Position numbers and translations under genes: made by a program. The notes beneath the pieces are model-generated. The model was not told the DNA's origin, searched no databases, and saw only the letters and a list, made by a program, of their open reading frames with translations. Of a stretch of 64,000 nucleotides of DNA, positions 24,742 to 35,220 are shown in pieces. This DNA comes from CAVVSD01 sp963837655 (lineage in GTDB: Bacteria; Actinomycetota; Thermoleophilia; Solirubrobacterales; Solirubrobacteraceae), in contig CAWIOK010000002.1 in the NCBI GenBank assembly GCA_963837655.1, forward strand, positions 186,001 through 250,000, given 5' to 3'. How positions within the stretch are numbered: the stretch's first letter is position 1; every line of letters starts with the position of its first letter.

Positions 24742-24783
24742 GCACGCGACGCTAGCGCGCGCGGACGAGGCGTGTCGGCCGGG

Positions 24784-25032
24784 CTACCAGGCTTGGCCGA
24801 CACCGCAGTGCGGGCACGTGACCGAGGCCGTCACAGGGGCCTCGAACAGGTAGCCGCACAGGCAGGTGTAGACCGCACGGTCGTCGGGTCCGCCGGAGTC
24901 GCGCATCCTGCGCTCGGCCGGATGGACCGGCTCAGGCCGGGGCTCCGGGTCGGGCACGACGTGCATCCGGCGGCGACCGCGGCGGAGGCGGCTGCTGGTG
25001 ACTGATCGCATGTTCGTGAGGCGGGGTGCCAT
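24784..25032 (-). CDS. Small zinc-ribbon protein
   Basis: An 82-residue protein with a basic N-terminal half and a C-terminal zinc ribbon: YTCLCGYLFEAPVTASVTCPHCGVGQAW (split here as YTCLCGYLFE then VTCPHCGVGQAW in the gene), i.e. CxC plus CPHC. Start choice is uncertain; ATG at 25011 or internal Met are alternatives. Single gene, divergent from ccmE. Function unknown. Confidence 0.6.
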   Translation of the reverse strand: MAPRLTNMRSVTSSRLRRGRRRMHVVPDPEPRPEPVHPAERRMRDSGGPDDRAVYTCLCGYLFEAPVTASVTCPHCGVGQAW

Positions 25033-25155
25033 CTGATGCTCTGCCTACCTAGACGCTCGGCGTGCCAAGAAGTTTCAGAGTTGCTGAGGAATTTCCTGCG
25101 CGGAGGCCGTCTCGGCACCGGTAACCGCGTCCGCGTCCGCCATACTGATCAGGCG

Positions 25156-25557
25156 ATGGACCCCTCTCGCAAGCGCAGAGTCCGCCTCGTGACGGCGTTG
25201 ACGGTCGCGCTCCTGCTGGCCGGGGCGCTGGTCTACACGACGTTCAGCGCCGCGAGCCCGGAGCGGATCCCCAGCCAGCTGAGCACCGCCCAGGCAGGCC
25301 AGAGCTACAAGCTCGGCGGCCGAGTGGTCGACGGCAGCATCAAGCGAACGCCCGAGTCGATGACCTTCCAGGTGCAGGACCCCAAGGGCGCGGCCAAGGT
25401 CAACGTCAGCTACACAGGCTCGGTGCCCGACCCCTTCCGCGAGGGCCGCGAGGTCATCGTCACGGTCAAGCGCGACGGCTCCGACTTCGTCGGCCAGCGC
25501 GACTCGCTCGTGACCAAGTGCCCGTCGAAGTTCCAGGCCGACAGCAGCTCGAGCTGA
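25156..25557 (+). CDS. ccmE: Cytochrome c maturation haem chaperone CcmE, Cys-type variant
   Basis: A 133-residue CcmE: one N-terminal membrane anchor (LVTALTVALLLAGALVYTTF), then the OB-fold beta barrel (YKLGGRVVDGSI, MTFQVQDPKGAAKVNVSYTGSVPDPFREG). In most CcmE the haem is attached to His of HxxxY near the C terminus; here that position reads LVTKCPSKFQ, a CxxxF in place of HxxxY. Cys variants (CxxxY) are known from archaea and Desulfovibrio. ATG at 25156 is chosen because the anchor follows directly; -10-like CATACT lies 9 nt upstream without a Shine-Dalgarno. ccmF follows after 7 nt. Confidence 0.9.
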   Translation: MDPSRKRRVRLVTALTVALLLAGALVYTTFSAASPERIPSQLSTAQAGQSYKLGGRVVDGSIKRTPESMTFQVQDPKGAAKVNVSYTGSVPDPFREGREVIVTVKRDGSDFVGQRDSLVTKCPSKFQADSSSS

Positions 25558-25564
25558 GGTCAGC

Positions 25565-27814
<2,250 letters not shown>

Positions 27815-27818
27815 CGGC

Positions 27819-28100
27819 GTGGAGGTCCTGGTGGTCCTCGGAGTGATGGTCGCGCTGGGCGCCGTCGTGGCCGTCGTCGGCCAGCCGCTGCGACGCGGGC
27901 CCGAGGACATGGAGCGCCAGGCGAGTGCACGCGTGCGCGACCTGCAGGCGGCCAGGGAGGCCAAGTACCAGGAGATCCGCGACGCGGAGCTCGACGCCCG
28001 GCTCGGGAAGCTGAGTGCGGAGGATCATCGGGCGCTCGACCGCCAGCTGCGGGCCGAGGCGATTGAGATCCTGCGCGAGCTCGACGAGCTCGAAGGCTAG
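27819..28100 (+). CDS. CcmI-like small membrane protein
   Basis: A 93-residue protein: an N-terminal membrane helix (VLVVLGVMVALGAVVAVVG), then a charged helical region ending KYQEIRDAELDARLGKLSAEDHRALDRQL, the pattern seen at the N terminus of CcmI/CcmH apocytochrome chaperones. GTG at 27819 is 4 nt after the ccmF stop; GTG at 27831 is an alternative. It lacks the TPR domain of full CcmI, so it may be a minimal form. Its stop codon forms part of the -10-like TAGAAT for secG. Confidence 0.75.
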   Translation: MEVLVVLGVMVALGAVVAVVGQPLRRGPEDMERQASARVRDLQAAREAKYQEIRDAELDARLGKLSAEDHRALDRQLRAEAIEILRELDELEG

Positions 28101-28112
28101 AATCAGCCCAGC

Positions 28113-28337
28113 ATGTACACGATCCTCTCGTTCGTCCAGGTCGTTCTCGCCGTCGGCGTGATCTTCCTGATCCTCATGCACTCGGGGAAGGACGCAGGAC
28201 TCTCCGGTGCCTTTGGCGTCGGCACGGGCGCGGGTCCGTTCGGTGGCGGCTCGCTCGTCGAGCGCAACCTGAACCGCTGGACGATCGCCTTCGCGGCGCT
28301 CTTCATCATCAACACGATCGTCCTGCTCAGGATCTAG
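28113..28337 (+). CDS. secG: Protein-export membrane protein SecG
   Basis: A 74-residue protein with two membrane helices (LSFVQVVLAVGVIFLILMHS and WTIAFAALFIINTIVLL) joined by the Gly-rich cytoplasmic loop SGAFGVGTGAGPFGGGS typical of SecG. It assists SecYEG translocation. -10-like TAGAAT (28098-28103) ends 9 nt before ATG, so it may be transcribed as a leaderless mRNA as well as from ccm. Its stop shares CTAG with the convergent gene. Confidence 0.92.
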   Translation: MYTILSFVQVVLAVGVIFLILMHSGKDAGLSGAFGVGTGAGPFGGGSLVERNLNRWTIAFAALFIINTIVLLRI

Positions 28338-28741
28338 GGCACGCCCGGCATGGTGACGGCCACGTGGTGGCTGTCCATGTACTCCCGCACGGCGGCGACC
28401 TGCCCGTCGCGAAGGTCGATCGCGAAGTGGTAGCGGTTGTCGTACGTCTTGCCGTTGTGCAGGGGCGCGGTGCCGGACGCCTCGATCGCGACGTGATCGC
28501 CCTCGGCGACGACGCGGCCGATCGTCATCTTCGGCCCACCGCCGACGAACACCTGGTCGCCGGCTCCGAAGAAGGCGATGATCGCGGCACGGCCCTCCAG
28601 CGCGGGCGGGTCGATGCTCGGCGCCATCATCACCCATGTCGCGTCCTCGGTCAGCTGGCCGCGCAGCGCGTCGAAGTCCTGCCGTTCCAGTGTCGCAAGG
28701 AACTCCAGCGCCAGCGCCTTGGCATCGGTCGTCTCGCTCAC
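28334..28741 (-). CDS. SnoaL/NTF2-like protein
   Basis: A 135-residue alpha+beta cone protein: ALEFLATLERQDFDALRGQLTEDATWVM, GRAAIIAFFGA, IDLRDGQVAAVREYMDSHHVA, the usual SnoaL-like layout with a closing acidic/His strand. Members are isomerases, cyclases or dehydratases, or have no known activity. GTG at 28741 overlaps the TldE stop by 4 nt, so it is the last gene of the tldD-tldE unit. Confidence 0.8.
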   Translation of the reverse strand: MSETTDAKALALEFLATLERQDFDALRGQLTEDATWVMMAPSIDPPALEGRAAIIAFFGAGDQVFVGGGPKMTIGRVVAEGDHVAIEASGTAPLHNGKTYDNRYHFAIDLRDGQVAAVREYMDSHHVAVTMPGVP

Positions 28742-30102
28742 CGTGTCGCTCCCGTCACTCTGAACCCGTGCGCCCGCAGTGCGGGGCACACGACCCCGTT
28801 CGCGAAGCGCCTGCCGTAGAACTCGCCTTCGCTGACGAGCCGGTGCTCGGCGGTCAGGTCCTCCGTGTCGTGCAGGAGGCGCAGCACCGAGTCGGTGAAG
28901 CGCACGTCCCGGACGGGCCGGCCGATCGCGCCGTCCTCGATGAGGAAGGTGCCGTCCCGCGTCATGCCCGTCAGCAGCGTCTGGCGCTCGGCCACGACGT
29001 TCACATACCAGAGGCGCGTGACGTAGATCCCGCGCTCGATCGGCGCCGCGAGCGCCGCCTCGTCGGCCGCGCCGCCACCGAGCAGGACCAGATTGGTCGG
29101 GAACGCCCCCTCCGGCGACCCGCCGGCCTCGACCGCGTGGCCGGTGGAACGCGTCCTGTCGCCTGCGATCGCCGCCGAGCGCACGTCGTGCACGACTGCG
29201 TTGGCGACCCCGTCGCGGATGAGCGGAACCGCCTGCTTGGGGACGCCGTCGGCGTCGTAGGACCGCGCGAGCGTCCGCGGGAAGGATGAGATGTCGCTGA
29301 GGTTGATCGACGGCGCGGCCACCTGCTCCCCGAGCCGCCCGCTCAGCGCACCGCGGCGCTCGGCGTGGGCGAGGCCGTTGAACGCCAGCCAGCCTGCGAA
29401 CTCCAGCAGCACGGCGACTGCGTCGGCTGAGAGCACGACGGGGTACTCGCCCGGCTCGACGGCGACGCCGTCCTCGCGCGGCGCGTGCTCGATGGCGCGC
29501 CGCGTGAGCGCGCCGGCATCGATCTCCGCGACGGATCGGGCCGTGTGGGCCGCGTACCCGCTGCGCCCGCCGGAGTCGCGGCAGACCACCTTCATGAACG
29601 CATCGGTCAGGTCGTCGGTGGCACGGACGCCTGAGGTCGTCGCGATCGCCGTCTGCACGGCGCCCGCGGTCCAGAGGCCGAACGCCTCCAGCCCAGCGGC
29701 TCTCGCGCCGTCGAACGCCGTCCGCAGCGCGTCGGCGCCGTGGGACGGGTCGAGCTGCGCGGTCTCCGCGTCCCACACGGCGCTCGGTGTCGCGGCGACG
29801 GGTGATGGGAACCCCGGGTGCTCGCCGCTCCCGGCGCGCGCAGCCGCGCGCGCGACGGTGTCGGCCTTGCGCGCCGCGGCGCGCAGCGCGTCCTCGTCGA
29901 GACGGTTCGTCGTCGCGGACGCGGTGTGGCCGTCACGCAGGCAGAGGATCTCGACCGTGGTGTCGTCGACGCCGGTCGCCTGCGTGGGCGCCGAACGCGC
30001 GAAGCGCGTCGACAGCGATCGCTCGTGGACGACGGTGACCTGCGCCTCGCCACTCGCGTAGGACAGCGCCCGTTCTGCCAGCTCGAGCGGCGCCTCGGCC
30101 AT
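28738..30102 (-). CDS. TldE/PmbA-family metalloprotease partner subunit
   Basis: A 454-residue protein of the TldD/PmbA family, second in the unit. Features: ASATTNRLDEDALRAAARKAD, CRDSGGRSGYAAH, PGEYPVVLSADAVAVLLEF and the C-terminal TNLVLLGGG and GIYVTRLWYVNVVAERQTLLTGMTRDGTFLIEDG. It lacks the HExxxH of TldD, as expected for the inactive partner. In other bacteria TldD and TldE form a protease that trims peptides such as microcins. ATG at 30102 overlaps the tldD stop by one base (TGATG). Confidence 0.88.
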   Translation of the reverse strand: MAEAPLELAERALSYASGEAQVTVVHERSLSTRFARSAPTQATGVDDTTVEILCLRDGHTASATTNRLDEDALRAAARKADTVARAAARAGSGEHPGFPSPVAATPSAVWDAETAQLDPSHGADALRTAFDGARAAGLEAFGLWTAGAVQTAIATTSGVRATDDLTDAFMKVVCRDSGGRSGYAAHTARSVAEIDAGALTRRAIEHAPREDGVAVEPGEYPVVLSADAVAVLLEFAGWLAFNGLAHAERRGALSGRLGEQVAAPSINLSDISSFPRTLARSYDADGVPKQAVPLIRDGVANAVVHDVRSAAIAGDRTRSTGHAVEAGGSPEGAFPTNLVLLGGGAADEAALAAPIERGIYVTRLWYVNVVAERQTLLTGMTRDGTFLIEDGAIGRPVRDVRFTDSVLRLLHDTEDLTAEHRLVSEGEFYGRRFANGVVCPALRAHGFRVTGATR

Positions 30103-31538
30103 CAGGCGACGCCGACCTCCACGTCGCGGAAGCGTGCCGGCGCCGTGCCGTGGGATACGCGCATGAGCTGGCCGGGTTCGCCCTTCCCGCAGTTGAGCAG
30201 CCCGTGGACCCGCCACTCCGGCTCGGAGCACACGGCGTCCAGGGAGCCCCAGAACCGGGGTGTGATCCCGGCGTAGGACGGGTTGCGGACGAGGCCCGCG
30301 AGCTCTCCGTCGCGGATGAGGTGGCCGACCTCGGTGCCGAACTGGAAGTGCAGGCGCCGATCGTCGATCGACCAGGAGCGGTTCGTCTCCAGCAGGATCC
30401 CGTCGTCGGTGCCGGCGATGAGCTCCTCGAGGCTGCCCGCGGGGCCCGGAGCGATCGAGACGTTCGTCATCCGCACGATCGGCTGGCGGGCGAAGCCGTC
30501 GGCCCGGGCGCAGCCGGCCGACGCACCGAGCCCCTGGGCCGAGGCCGACTGGCGGTCGGAGAGCGCCGCGCGCAGCGTGCCGTCCGCGATGAGCGTGGTA
30601 CGCGTGCCGGCGACGCCCTCGTCGTCCCAGCCGAACGATCCGAGCGCACCGGGCAGCGTCGCGTCGGCGACCACGGTGAGATGCTCCGAGCCGTAGCGCA
30701 GCGAGCCGAGGTCGCCGGGGGAGACCCAGCTCGTGCCGGCGTAGGAGGCCTCGCCGAGCAGGATGCGGTCGAGCTCGAGCGCGTGCCCGATGGACTCGTG
30801 CACCTGCAACGCGAGCTGCTCGCTGCCCAGGATCAGCGTCCGGCGGCCGGTCGGGCAGGGAGGCGCGGACAGGAGCTCGAGCACCTCCTCACGCACGCGC
30901 GGGGCGTTGCCCGCGAGGTCGAGGGCGAGGACGCGCTCCCATCCGCCCAGGCCGACGTCGCCGCCGTGCGCGCTCGGGTAGGAGCGGACCTGCAGCTCGT
31001 CGCCGTCGACCGCGACCGCCTGGATGCCCCCGCCACTCTCGACGCGCAGCTGCGTGCACGCGGCGCCCTCGCTGGACGCGAACGCGGAGGCCTGCCGGCG
31101 CAGGCTCGACTCGGCCGTGGTCTGGACGATGCGCTCGTCGCCGCCGAGGCCCGCCTCCGCGGCGACAAGCAGCTCGAGGCGGTCCTCCAACGCGATCGCG
31201 AACGGGTCGATCTCGCACGGGCCGCTCCAGTGCCCGCGGGCGGGGGCGAGCGGGGTCAACGGGCGGTCGGCGGCCGCGGGCATCGCCTCCGCTAAGGCGA
31301 GCGCGGCGGACAGGGCGCGCTCCGCGCCCTCGCGGGTCGCGTCGCGGGTCGCCGAGAAGCCCCAGGCCCCACCGACGCGGACGCGGATCCCGATGCCCTC
31401 GCCGGACTGCGCGTCGACTCGCTCGACCTTGCCGTTGCGGATCAGGAGGCGCTCGTCGTCGGTGCTCACGTGGCGCGCTTCCGCGTAGGCGCAGCGGCCG
31501 GAGGCGCGATCGACGAGATCCACCAGGAGGTCGAGCAT
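30102..31538 (-). CDS. tldD: TldD-family zinc metalloprotease
   Basis: A 478-residue TldD. The zinc motif is intact in LQVHESIGHALELDRI (HExxxH), followed by GEASYAGTSWVSPGDLGSLRYG. The N-terminal part has the TldD start LVDLVDRASGRCAYAEARHV and RNGKVERVDAQSGEGIGIRV. The C-terminal region contains the other metal-site Cys segment near LLNCGKGEPGQLMRVSHGT. It forms a heterodimeric peptidase with the TldE product next door. No modified-peptide precursor is visible nearby, so a housekeeping role is assumed. Confidence 0.92.
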   Translation of the reverse strand: MLDLLVDLVDRASGRCAYAEARHVSTDDERLLIRNGKVERVDAQSGEGIGIRVRVGGAWGFSATRDATREGAERALSAALALAEAMPAAADRPLTPLAPARGHWSGPCEIDPFAIALEDRLELLVAAEAGLGGDERIVQTTAESSLRRQASAFASSEGAACTQLRVESGGGIQAVAVDGDELQVRSYPSAHGGDVGLGGWERVLALDLAGNAPRVREEVLELLSAPPCPTGRRTLILGSEQLALQVHESIGHALELDRILLGEASYAGTSWVSPGDLGSLRYGSEHLTVVADATLPGALGSFGWDDEGVAGTRTTLIADGTLRAALSDRQSASAQGLGASAGCARADGFARQPIVRMTNVSIAPGPAGSLEELIAGTDDGILLETNRSWSIDDRRLHFQFGTEVGHLIRDGELAGLVRNPSYAGITPRFWGSLDAVCSEPEWRVHGLLNCGKGEPGQLMRVSHGTAPARFRDVEVGVA

Positions 31539-31594
31539 CGGGGCAGGCTGTCATATCCGCGCGCGCCCCGGGGCGGCGCGCGCGGGACAGGCGG

Positions 31595-31903
31595 TCAGGC
31601 GCGGACGAGCAGGCCCGCGAGCGGGCCGCGCCTGAGCGCGCGTACGCCACGGCGCGGCGCGGCGCCCCGCACGCGGTGGGCGCGGACGCGCAGCAGCTCG
31701 ACGAGGTCGGCCGACCGCTCGAACGGATCGGCGACCACGTGGCCGTCGGCCAGGTCGAGCGCCGCGACGGCGACGCCGTCGCGCTCGGCGATGAGGCTGT
31801 CGGGGCCGGGGGCGGCCGCGCTGTCGAGGGCACCGAGGCGGTGCAGGACGCGGGCGTCCGCGGCCCCGGCGCGGCGGATGATGATGGTGTCGGTGGGGGT
31901 CAT
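31595..31903 (-). CDS. Short GNAT-like domain protein
   Basis: A 102-residue protein reading TIIIRRAGAADARVLHRLGALDSA, SLIAERDGVAVAALDLADGHVVADPFERSADLVELLRVRA, which follows the first strands of a GNAT acetyltransferase but stops before the acetyl-CoA loop (no Q/RxxGxG/A). Such short GNAT-like proteins are seen in related genomes; function unknown. Single gene, divergent from the LysR gene. Confidence 0.55.
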   Translation of the reverse strand: MTPTDTIIIRRAGAADARVLHRLGALDSAAAPGPDSLIAERDGVAVAALDLADGHVVADPFERSADLVELLRVRAHRVRGAAPRRGVRALRRGPLAGLLVRA

Positions 31904-31969
31904 CAGGGGGCTCCTGAAGGTGCGGGACGGGGACAGTTCAAAGGTGCCACGACCTCCCCATCAGCACAA

Positions 31970-31998
31970 ATGACAAAAGACGACTCCAGGTATAAGAT
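31970..31998 (+). promoter_or_regulatory. Promoter of the LysR gene
   Basis: ATGACA (31970-31975), 17-nt spacer, TAAGAT (31993-31998), then 6 nt to the ATG at 32005. The region is AT-rich for this genome. Start of transcription would coincide with the start codon. Confidence 0.65.
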
Positions 31999-32004
31999 CG
32001 CCTC

Positions 32005-32940
32005 ATGCTCGACGTCCGCCGCCTCCGCGTCCTGCGTGCTGTGTCGCAGCACGGCTCGTTCTCGGCCGCGGCGGAATCGCTCTCCTACACCCAGTCGGCC
32101 GTCTCGCAGCAGATCGCTGCGCTCGAACGCGAGGCCGGGACGCTCCTGGTCCAGCGCAACGCCCGCGGCGTGCGTCTGACCGACGCCGGCACGGCCTTGC
32201 TGCGCCACACGGAGGTCATCCTGTCCCGGCTCGCCGACGCAGAGGCCGAGCTCGAGGCGATCGCCGGCCTGCGGTCGGGGCGGCTGCGCCTCGCCGCGTT
32301 CCCCTCGGCGGGCGCGACCATCATGCCCAAGGCCATCGGCCGCTTCCGCGAGGCGCATCCGGGGGTCGATCTGACGCTGCGGCCGGCCGAGCCCGACGAG
32401 GTCTGCGCGCTGCTGAAAGCCGGCGACTGCGACATCGCGCTCACGATCGACGCGCCGCCGGTCACGTCGGAGCCCGAGGGGATCGACCTCGTCCATCTCC
32501 TCGACGACCCGATGTACATCTGCCTGCCTGCGACGCACGAACGCGCCTCGCAGGCGCGGGTGAAGCTCGAGGACCTCGCCTCCGAGCCCTGGATCCTCGG
32601 CTCCACGGGCCGGTGTCCGGACAGCGAGGTCTTCCTCCGCGCGTGCCGGACGGCCGGCTTCGACTGTCGCATCGCGTTCCATTCCGACGACTACCTGTCG
32701 ATACAGGGGTTCGTGGCGGCGGGCGTCGGCCTGGCGCTCATCCCGGACCTGGGCCTCATCACGGTGCGCGACGACGTGGTCATCCGCTCGCTCGCGGGCA
32801 CTCCGCCGTACCGGCGGATCTCCGCCGCGATGCTGACCGACGGCTACCGCTCGCCGGCGGCGCTGGCGATGCTCGACATCCTGGCCGAGGTCGGAAGCGA
32901 GTTCGAGGCGGGGCGCAAGTCGCTGGCCCTCGTCGGATGA
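32005..32940 (+). CDS. LysR-family transcriptional regulator
   Basis: A 311-residue LTTR. The N-terminal HTH is canonical: LDVRRLRVLRAVSQHGSFSAAAESL, YTQSAVSQQIAALEREAG, LLVQRNARGVRLTDAG. The C-terminal two-lobed effector domain starts at RLRLAAFPSAGATIMPKAIGRF. The gene is probably leaderless. LysR targets are often divergent or adjacent; the neighbours are a GNAT-like protein and a SnoaL-like protein, neither informative about the ligand. Confidence 0.92.
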   Translation: MLDVRRLRVLRAVSQHGSFSAAAESLSYTQSAVSQQIAALEREAGTLLVQRNARGVRLTDAGTALLRHTEVILSRLADAEAELEAIAGLRSGRLRLAAFPSAGATIMPKAIGRFREAHPGVDLTLRPAEPDEVCALLKAGDCDIALTIDAPPVTSEPEGIDLVHLLDDPMYICLPATHERASQARVKLEDLASEPWILGSTGRCPDSEVFLRACRTAGFDCRIAFHSDDYLSIQGFVAAGVGLALIPDLGLITVRDDVVIRSLAGTPPYRRISAAMLTDGYRSPAALAMLDILAEVGSEFEAGRKSLALVG

Positions 32941-33008
32941 CGCCGCCGGGGGACGGGATCGAACGTCGGTCCCCGCTCGGTGCGCGCGCGTGGAATGCTG
33001 CGCCGTCG

Positions 33009-33413
33009 ATGCCCGACTCGCCCAACGTGGCGGTCGTCAGGCGTGCGTTCGACGCGTTCACCCTGCGTGACGTCGAGCGCCTCGTCGCGACCTGCGCGCC
33101 CGATGTGGAGTTCGATCTGCCGACCGCCCGGCTGACCCGCACCGGGCAGCCCTACCGCGGGCACGAGGGCGTGCGCACGTACATTCGCGACGCTGCGCGC
33201 GTGTGGTCGGAGCTGCGTCTCGAGGCCCGCGAGTTCCACGAGACGGGCGATCTGGTCGTCGCCGTCGGCCGCGTCTACGCGTGGGGCGACGGCCGGGTCG
33301 TGGACACGCCGTCCTCCTGGGTCTGGCGGCTGCGCGACGGTCTCGTCGCGAGGGTAACCGTCTACGAGAACCGCGCCGACGCGTTCGTCGCCGCTGGGAT
33401 CACACCTCGGTGA
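33009..33413 (+). CDS. SnoaL-like protein
   Basis: A 134-residue SnoaL/NTF2-fold protein: NVAVVRRAFDAFTLRDVERLVATCAPDVEFDLP, YRGHEGVRTYIRDAARVWSELRLEAREFHETGD, WVWRLRDGLVARVTVYENRADAF. The start ATG at 33009 gives the expected N terminus; 68 nt separate it from the LysR gene, so it may be the LysR target. Function not assignable beyond the fold. Confidence 0.8.
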   Translation: MPDSPNVAVVRRAFDAFTLRDVERLVATCAPDVEFDLPTARLTRTGQPYRGHEGVRTYIRDAARVWSELRLEAREFHETGDLVVAVGRVYAWGDGRVVDTPSSWVWRLRDGLVARVTVYENRADAFVAAGITPR

Positions 33414-33424
33414 ACGGTGCGGTG

Positions 33425-33471
33425 CCGCGGACTCCCGCCCCTTCGGGGGCGATGGTGGCGGGAGCCCGCGG
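33425..33471. terminator. Bidirectional terminator hairpin between convergent genes
   Basis: CCGCGG (33425-33430) and CTCCCGCC (33432-33439) pair with GGCGGGAG (33457-33464) and CCGCGG (33466-33471), with a smaller CGCCCCTTCGGGGGCG hairpin within. It stands between the SnoaL-like gene and the collagen-like gene. The rest of 33414-33569 shows nothing else. Confidence 0.7.
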
Positions 33472-33569
33472 AACCTGATCGCGCTGCCGCGTCCAGGGTG
33501 AGTGGCAGCGCGACGTCTCTGGCGGACCGGGCGGGGCCCACCAGCAAGTCTAGAGGGGATCTTGCACCG

Positions 33570-34259
33570 CTATGCGGGGCCACACACTCCGTAGACGCTG
33601 AGGGTGGTTCCTTCCGCTGCGGTGATGGTCACCGTGTAGGTCGCTGCCTCGCCAGGCGCGGAGGTGACCGCGCTCGCCTGCGGCACGATGCTGCTGGTCG
33701 TGTAGTTCGTGCCGTAGAGCGCCTGGCCGGTGCCGCACCCGACGGATGATGTCGCCGTCGTGGCGCCGACGGCGACGGTCGCGCCGTTCGTCACCGGCAC
33801 GAACTGGGAGACGCCCGCGGCGCCCTGCGCGCCATTCGAGCCGGTCGCACCTGTGTCGCCCTTGGCCCCTTGCGAGCCGGTCAGGCCACGGGGGCCGGCC
33901 GGGCCCTGCGGGCCGCGCGCGCCGTTGCTGCTGCTCGAGGACTCGTCGTCGGTCGTGCTGTTCGGGTTGATGAGGTTCCCGCCGCCGGCCACCGGGTTCA
34001 GCGCGTCCGTCCGGAGGTCCGCCCGGCCGACGCTGTTGTTCTTCAGCTTGAGGCCGGTGATGCTGTTGTTGCGGAGCTTCGTCGCCGGGATCGAGCCGGC
34101 CTTGAGCTTCGATCCGGGGATCGAGTTGTTCCGGATCTGCGATGCCTTTATGGTCGTGACGGCGGCGTACGAGCTGCCGCTCAGCGCAACGAACAGCGCG
34201 ATCATCGCGATGATGTGCGCCGACGAGATCCTGGCGCGCAGCTTCTTGAGTGTCGACAT
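33570..34259 (-). CDS. Exported collagen-like repeat protein
   Basis: A 229-residue protein: N-terminal signal/anchor (HIIAMIALFVALSGSSYAA), a block of short repeats ASQIRNNSIPGSKLKAGSIP, ATKLRNNSITGLKLKNNSVG, a linker, seven to eight Gly-X-Y triplets (ARGPQGPAGPRGLTGSQGAK), and a C-terminal beta domain with a Cys pair (VGCGTGQ, VYGVCGPA). This architecture is common in Solirubrobacterales and is the best taxonomic clue in the window. Role unknown, presumably cell-surface. Confidence 0.8.
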   Translation of the reverse strand: MSTLKKLRARISSAHIIAMIALFVALSGSSYAAVTTIKASQIRNNSIPGSKLKAGSIPATKLRNNSITGLKLKNNSVGRADLRTDALNPVAGGGNLINPNSTTDDESSSSSNGARGPQGPAGPRGLTGSQGAKGDTGATGSNGAQGAAGVSQFVPVTNGATVAVGATTATSSVGCGTGQALYGTNYTTSSIVPQASAVTSAPGEAATYTVTITAAEGTTLSVYGVCGPA

Positions 34260-34291
34260 GAAGGTCTCCTACCTCTGACGTCGTCCGTGGG

Positions 34292-35140
34292 TCATGGGCG
34301 GATGACCCGCCAGGGTCCGCGGGTCGGCCAGCGGTTGTCGGCGTCGTAGACGAGGACCCGCACGCGAGCGATCCCTCGCCTGATGCGGATGATCTTCGAT
34401 TCGTCGGTCGCGAAACTGGATCGCGACCACGATCCGGCGCCTCGCCGCTGGATCTGCAGCTCCGTCGGTGCTCGACGGGTGTCGGCCGTGACGTGGACGC
34501 AGCGCTCGCCCGACTTCAGGAGGGCGGCGTCGCAGGACGTCACGACCACATGTGGCAGGAGGGGGATGGCGACGGTCACAGCGGTGAGACCCCCGTCGTC
34601 CGCCTCGGCCTGGGCGTCCTCGATCTCCGCGCGGGAGCGGTTCGGGTCAGGCCCGTAGGTCGACACCCAGTACCACCCGGAGGACGTGCCCTCCCGGTAG
34701 GCCACCGCGATGCCGATGGTGCGGTACGTCGACTCGTGCATCGTGCGCTCGTGGGGCGGCGACAGCCGCCACTGCTCGAAGGTGGAGGCCCCGTCGGGAT
34801 AGCCCGCCGCGGAGTTCTCGGCGGCGAGGTCGGGGTACTTGTAGCCGAAGGACGCGAGCCGCGACGCGGGCAGCCGGCCCAGCGAGTCGCGGTGATCGTG
34901 GTTGAAGTTGTCGTTCGTCGCCATGTCGGTGGCGTACCACTCGGCTTCTGCCTGGAGGACGGGATCGAGGCGCACGGGGCGAAGGCCCAGGCCCGTGCGG
35001 TAGTCGTTGATCCGCGTGAGGGCGTCCTGCTCGGGCGGTGTGAGCGTGACCGGCGTGTCCTGGGCGGTGGCGCCGGCGGGGGCCGCGGCGGCCACGACGA
35101 GCGCCAGGAGGGCGAGTCGGAGGATGTTGCGAAGGGGCAT
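34292..35140 (-). CDS. Secreted CAP-domain (SCP/PR-1-like) protein
   Basis: A 282-residue exported protein. Signal peptide LRLALLALVVAAAAPAGATA, then a CAP domain (~30-175): LTRINDYRTGLGLRPVRLDPVLQAEAEWYATDM, NFNHDHRDSLGRLPASRLASFGYKY, AAENSAAG, WRLSPPHERTMHESTYRTIGIAVAY, WYWVSTYG, with the conserved His and Glu residues of the cavity. A C-terminal beta domain follows. CAP proteins bind lipids or act as proteases in other settings; the role here is unknown. It lies between two other surface proteins on the same strand. Confidence 0.88.
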   Translation of the reverse strand: MPLRNILRLALLALVVAAAAPAGATAQDTPVTLTPPEQDALTRINDYRTGLGLRPVRLDPVLQAEAEWYATDMATNDNFNHDHRDSLGRLPASRLASFGYKYPDLAAENSAAGYPDGASTFEQWRLSPPHERTMHESTYRTIGIAVAYREGTSSGWYWVSTYGPDPNRSRAEIEDAQAEADDGGLTAVTVAIPLLPHVVVTSCDAALLKSGERCVHVTADTRRAPTELQIQRRGAGSWSRSSFATDESKIIRIRRGIARVRVLVYDADNRWPTRGPWRVIRP

Positions 35141-35159
35141 CAGTGAAGTCCCGACGCCC

Positions 35160-35187
35160 GGGAGGCCCGCCCGAAGGCGGGCCTCCC
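35160..35187 (-). terminator. Hairpin terminator of the large secreted-protein gene
   Basis: GGGAGGCCCGCC (35160-35171), tetraloop CGAA, GGCGGGCCTCCC (35176-35187): 12 perfect pairs, 33 nt after the stop codon at 35221. No T-run. Confidence 0.7.
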
Positions 35188-35220
35188 AGTCGCGTCTGAT
35201 GACTCAGTCGCGCAACCGGC

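Noticed and set aside
33570..34259. True collagen or CRISPR-like repeat array
   Set aside because: The Gly-X-Y run is only about eight triplets and the DNA repeats are coding, irregular and lack spacers.
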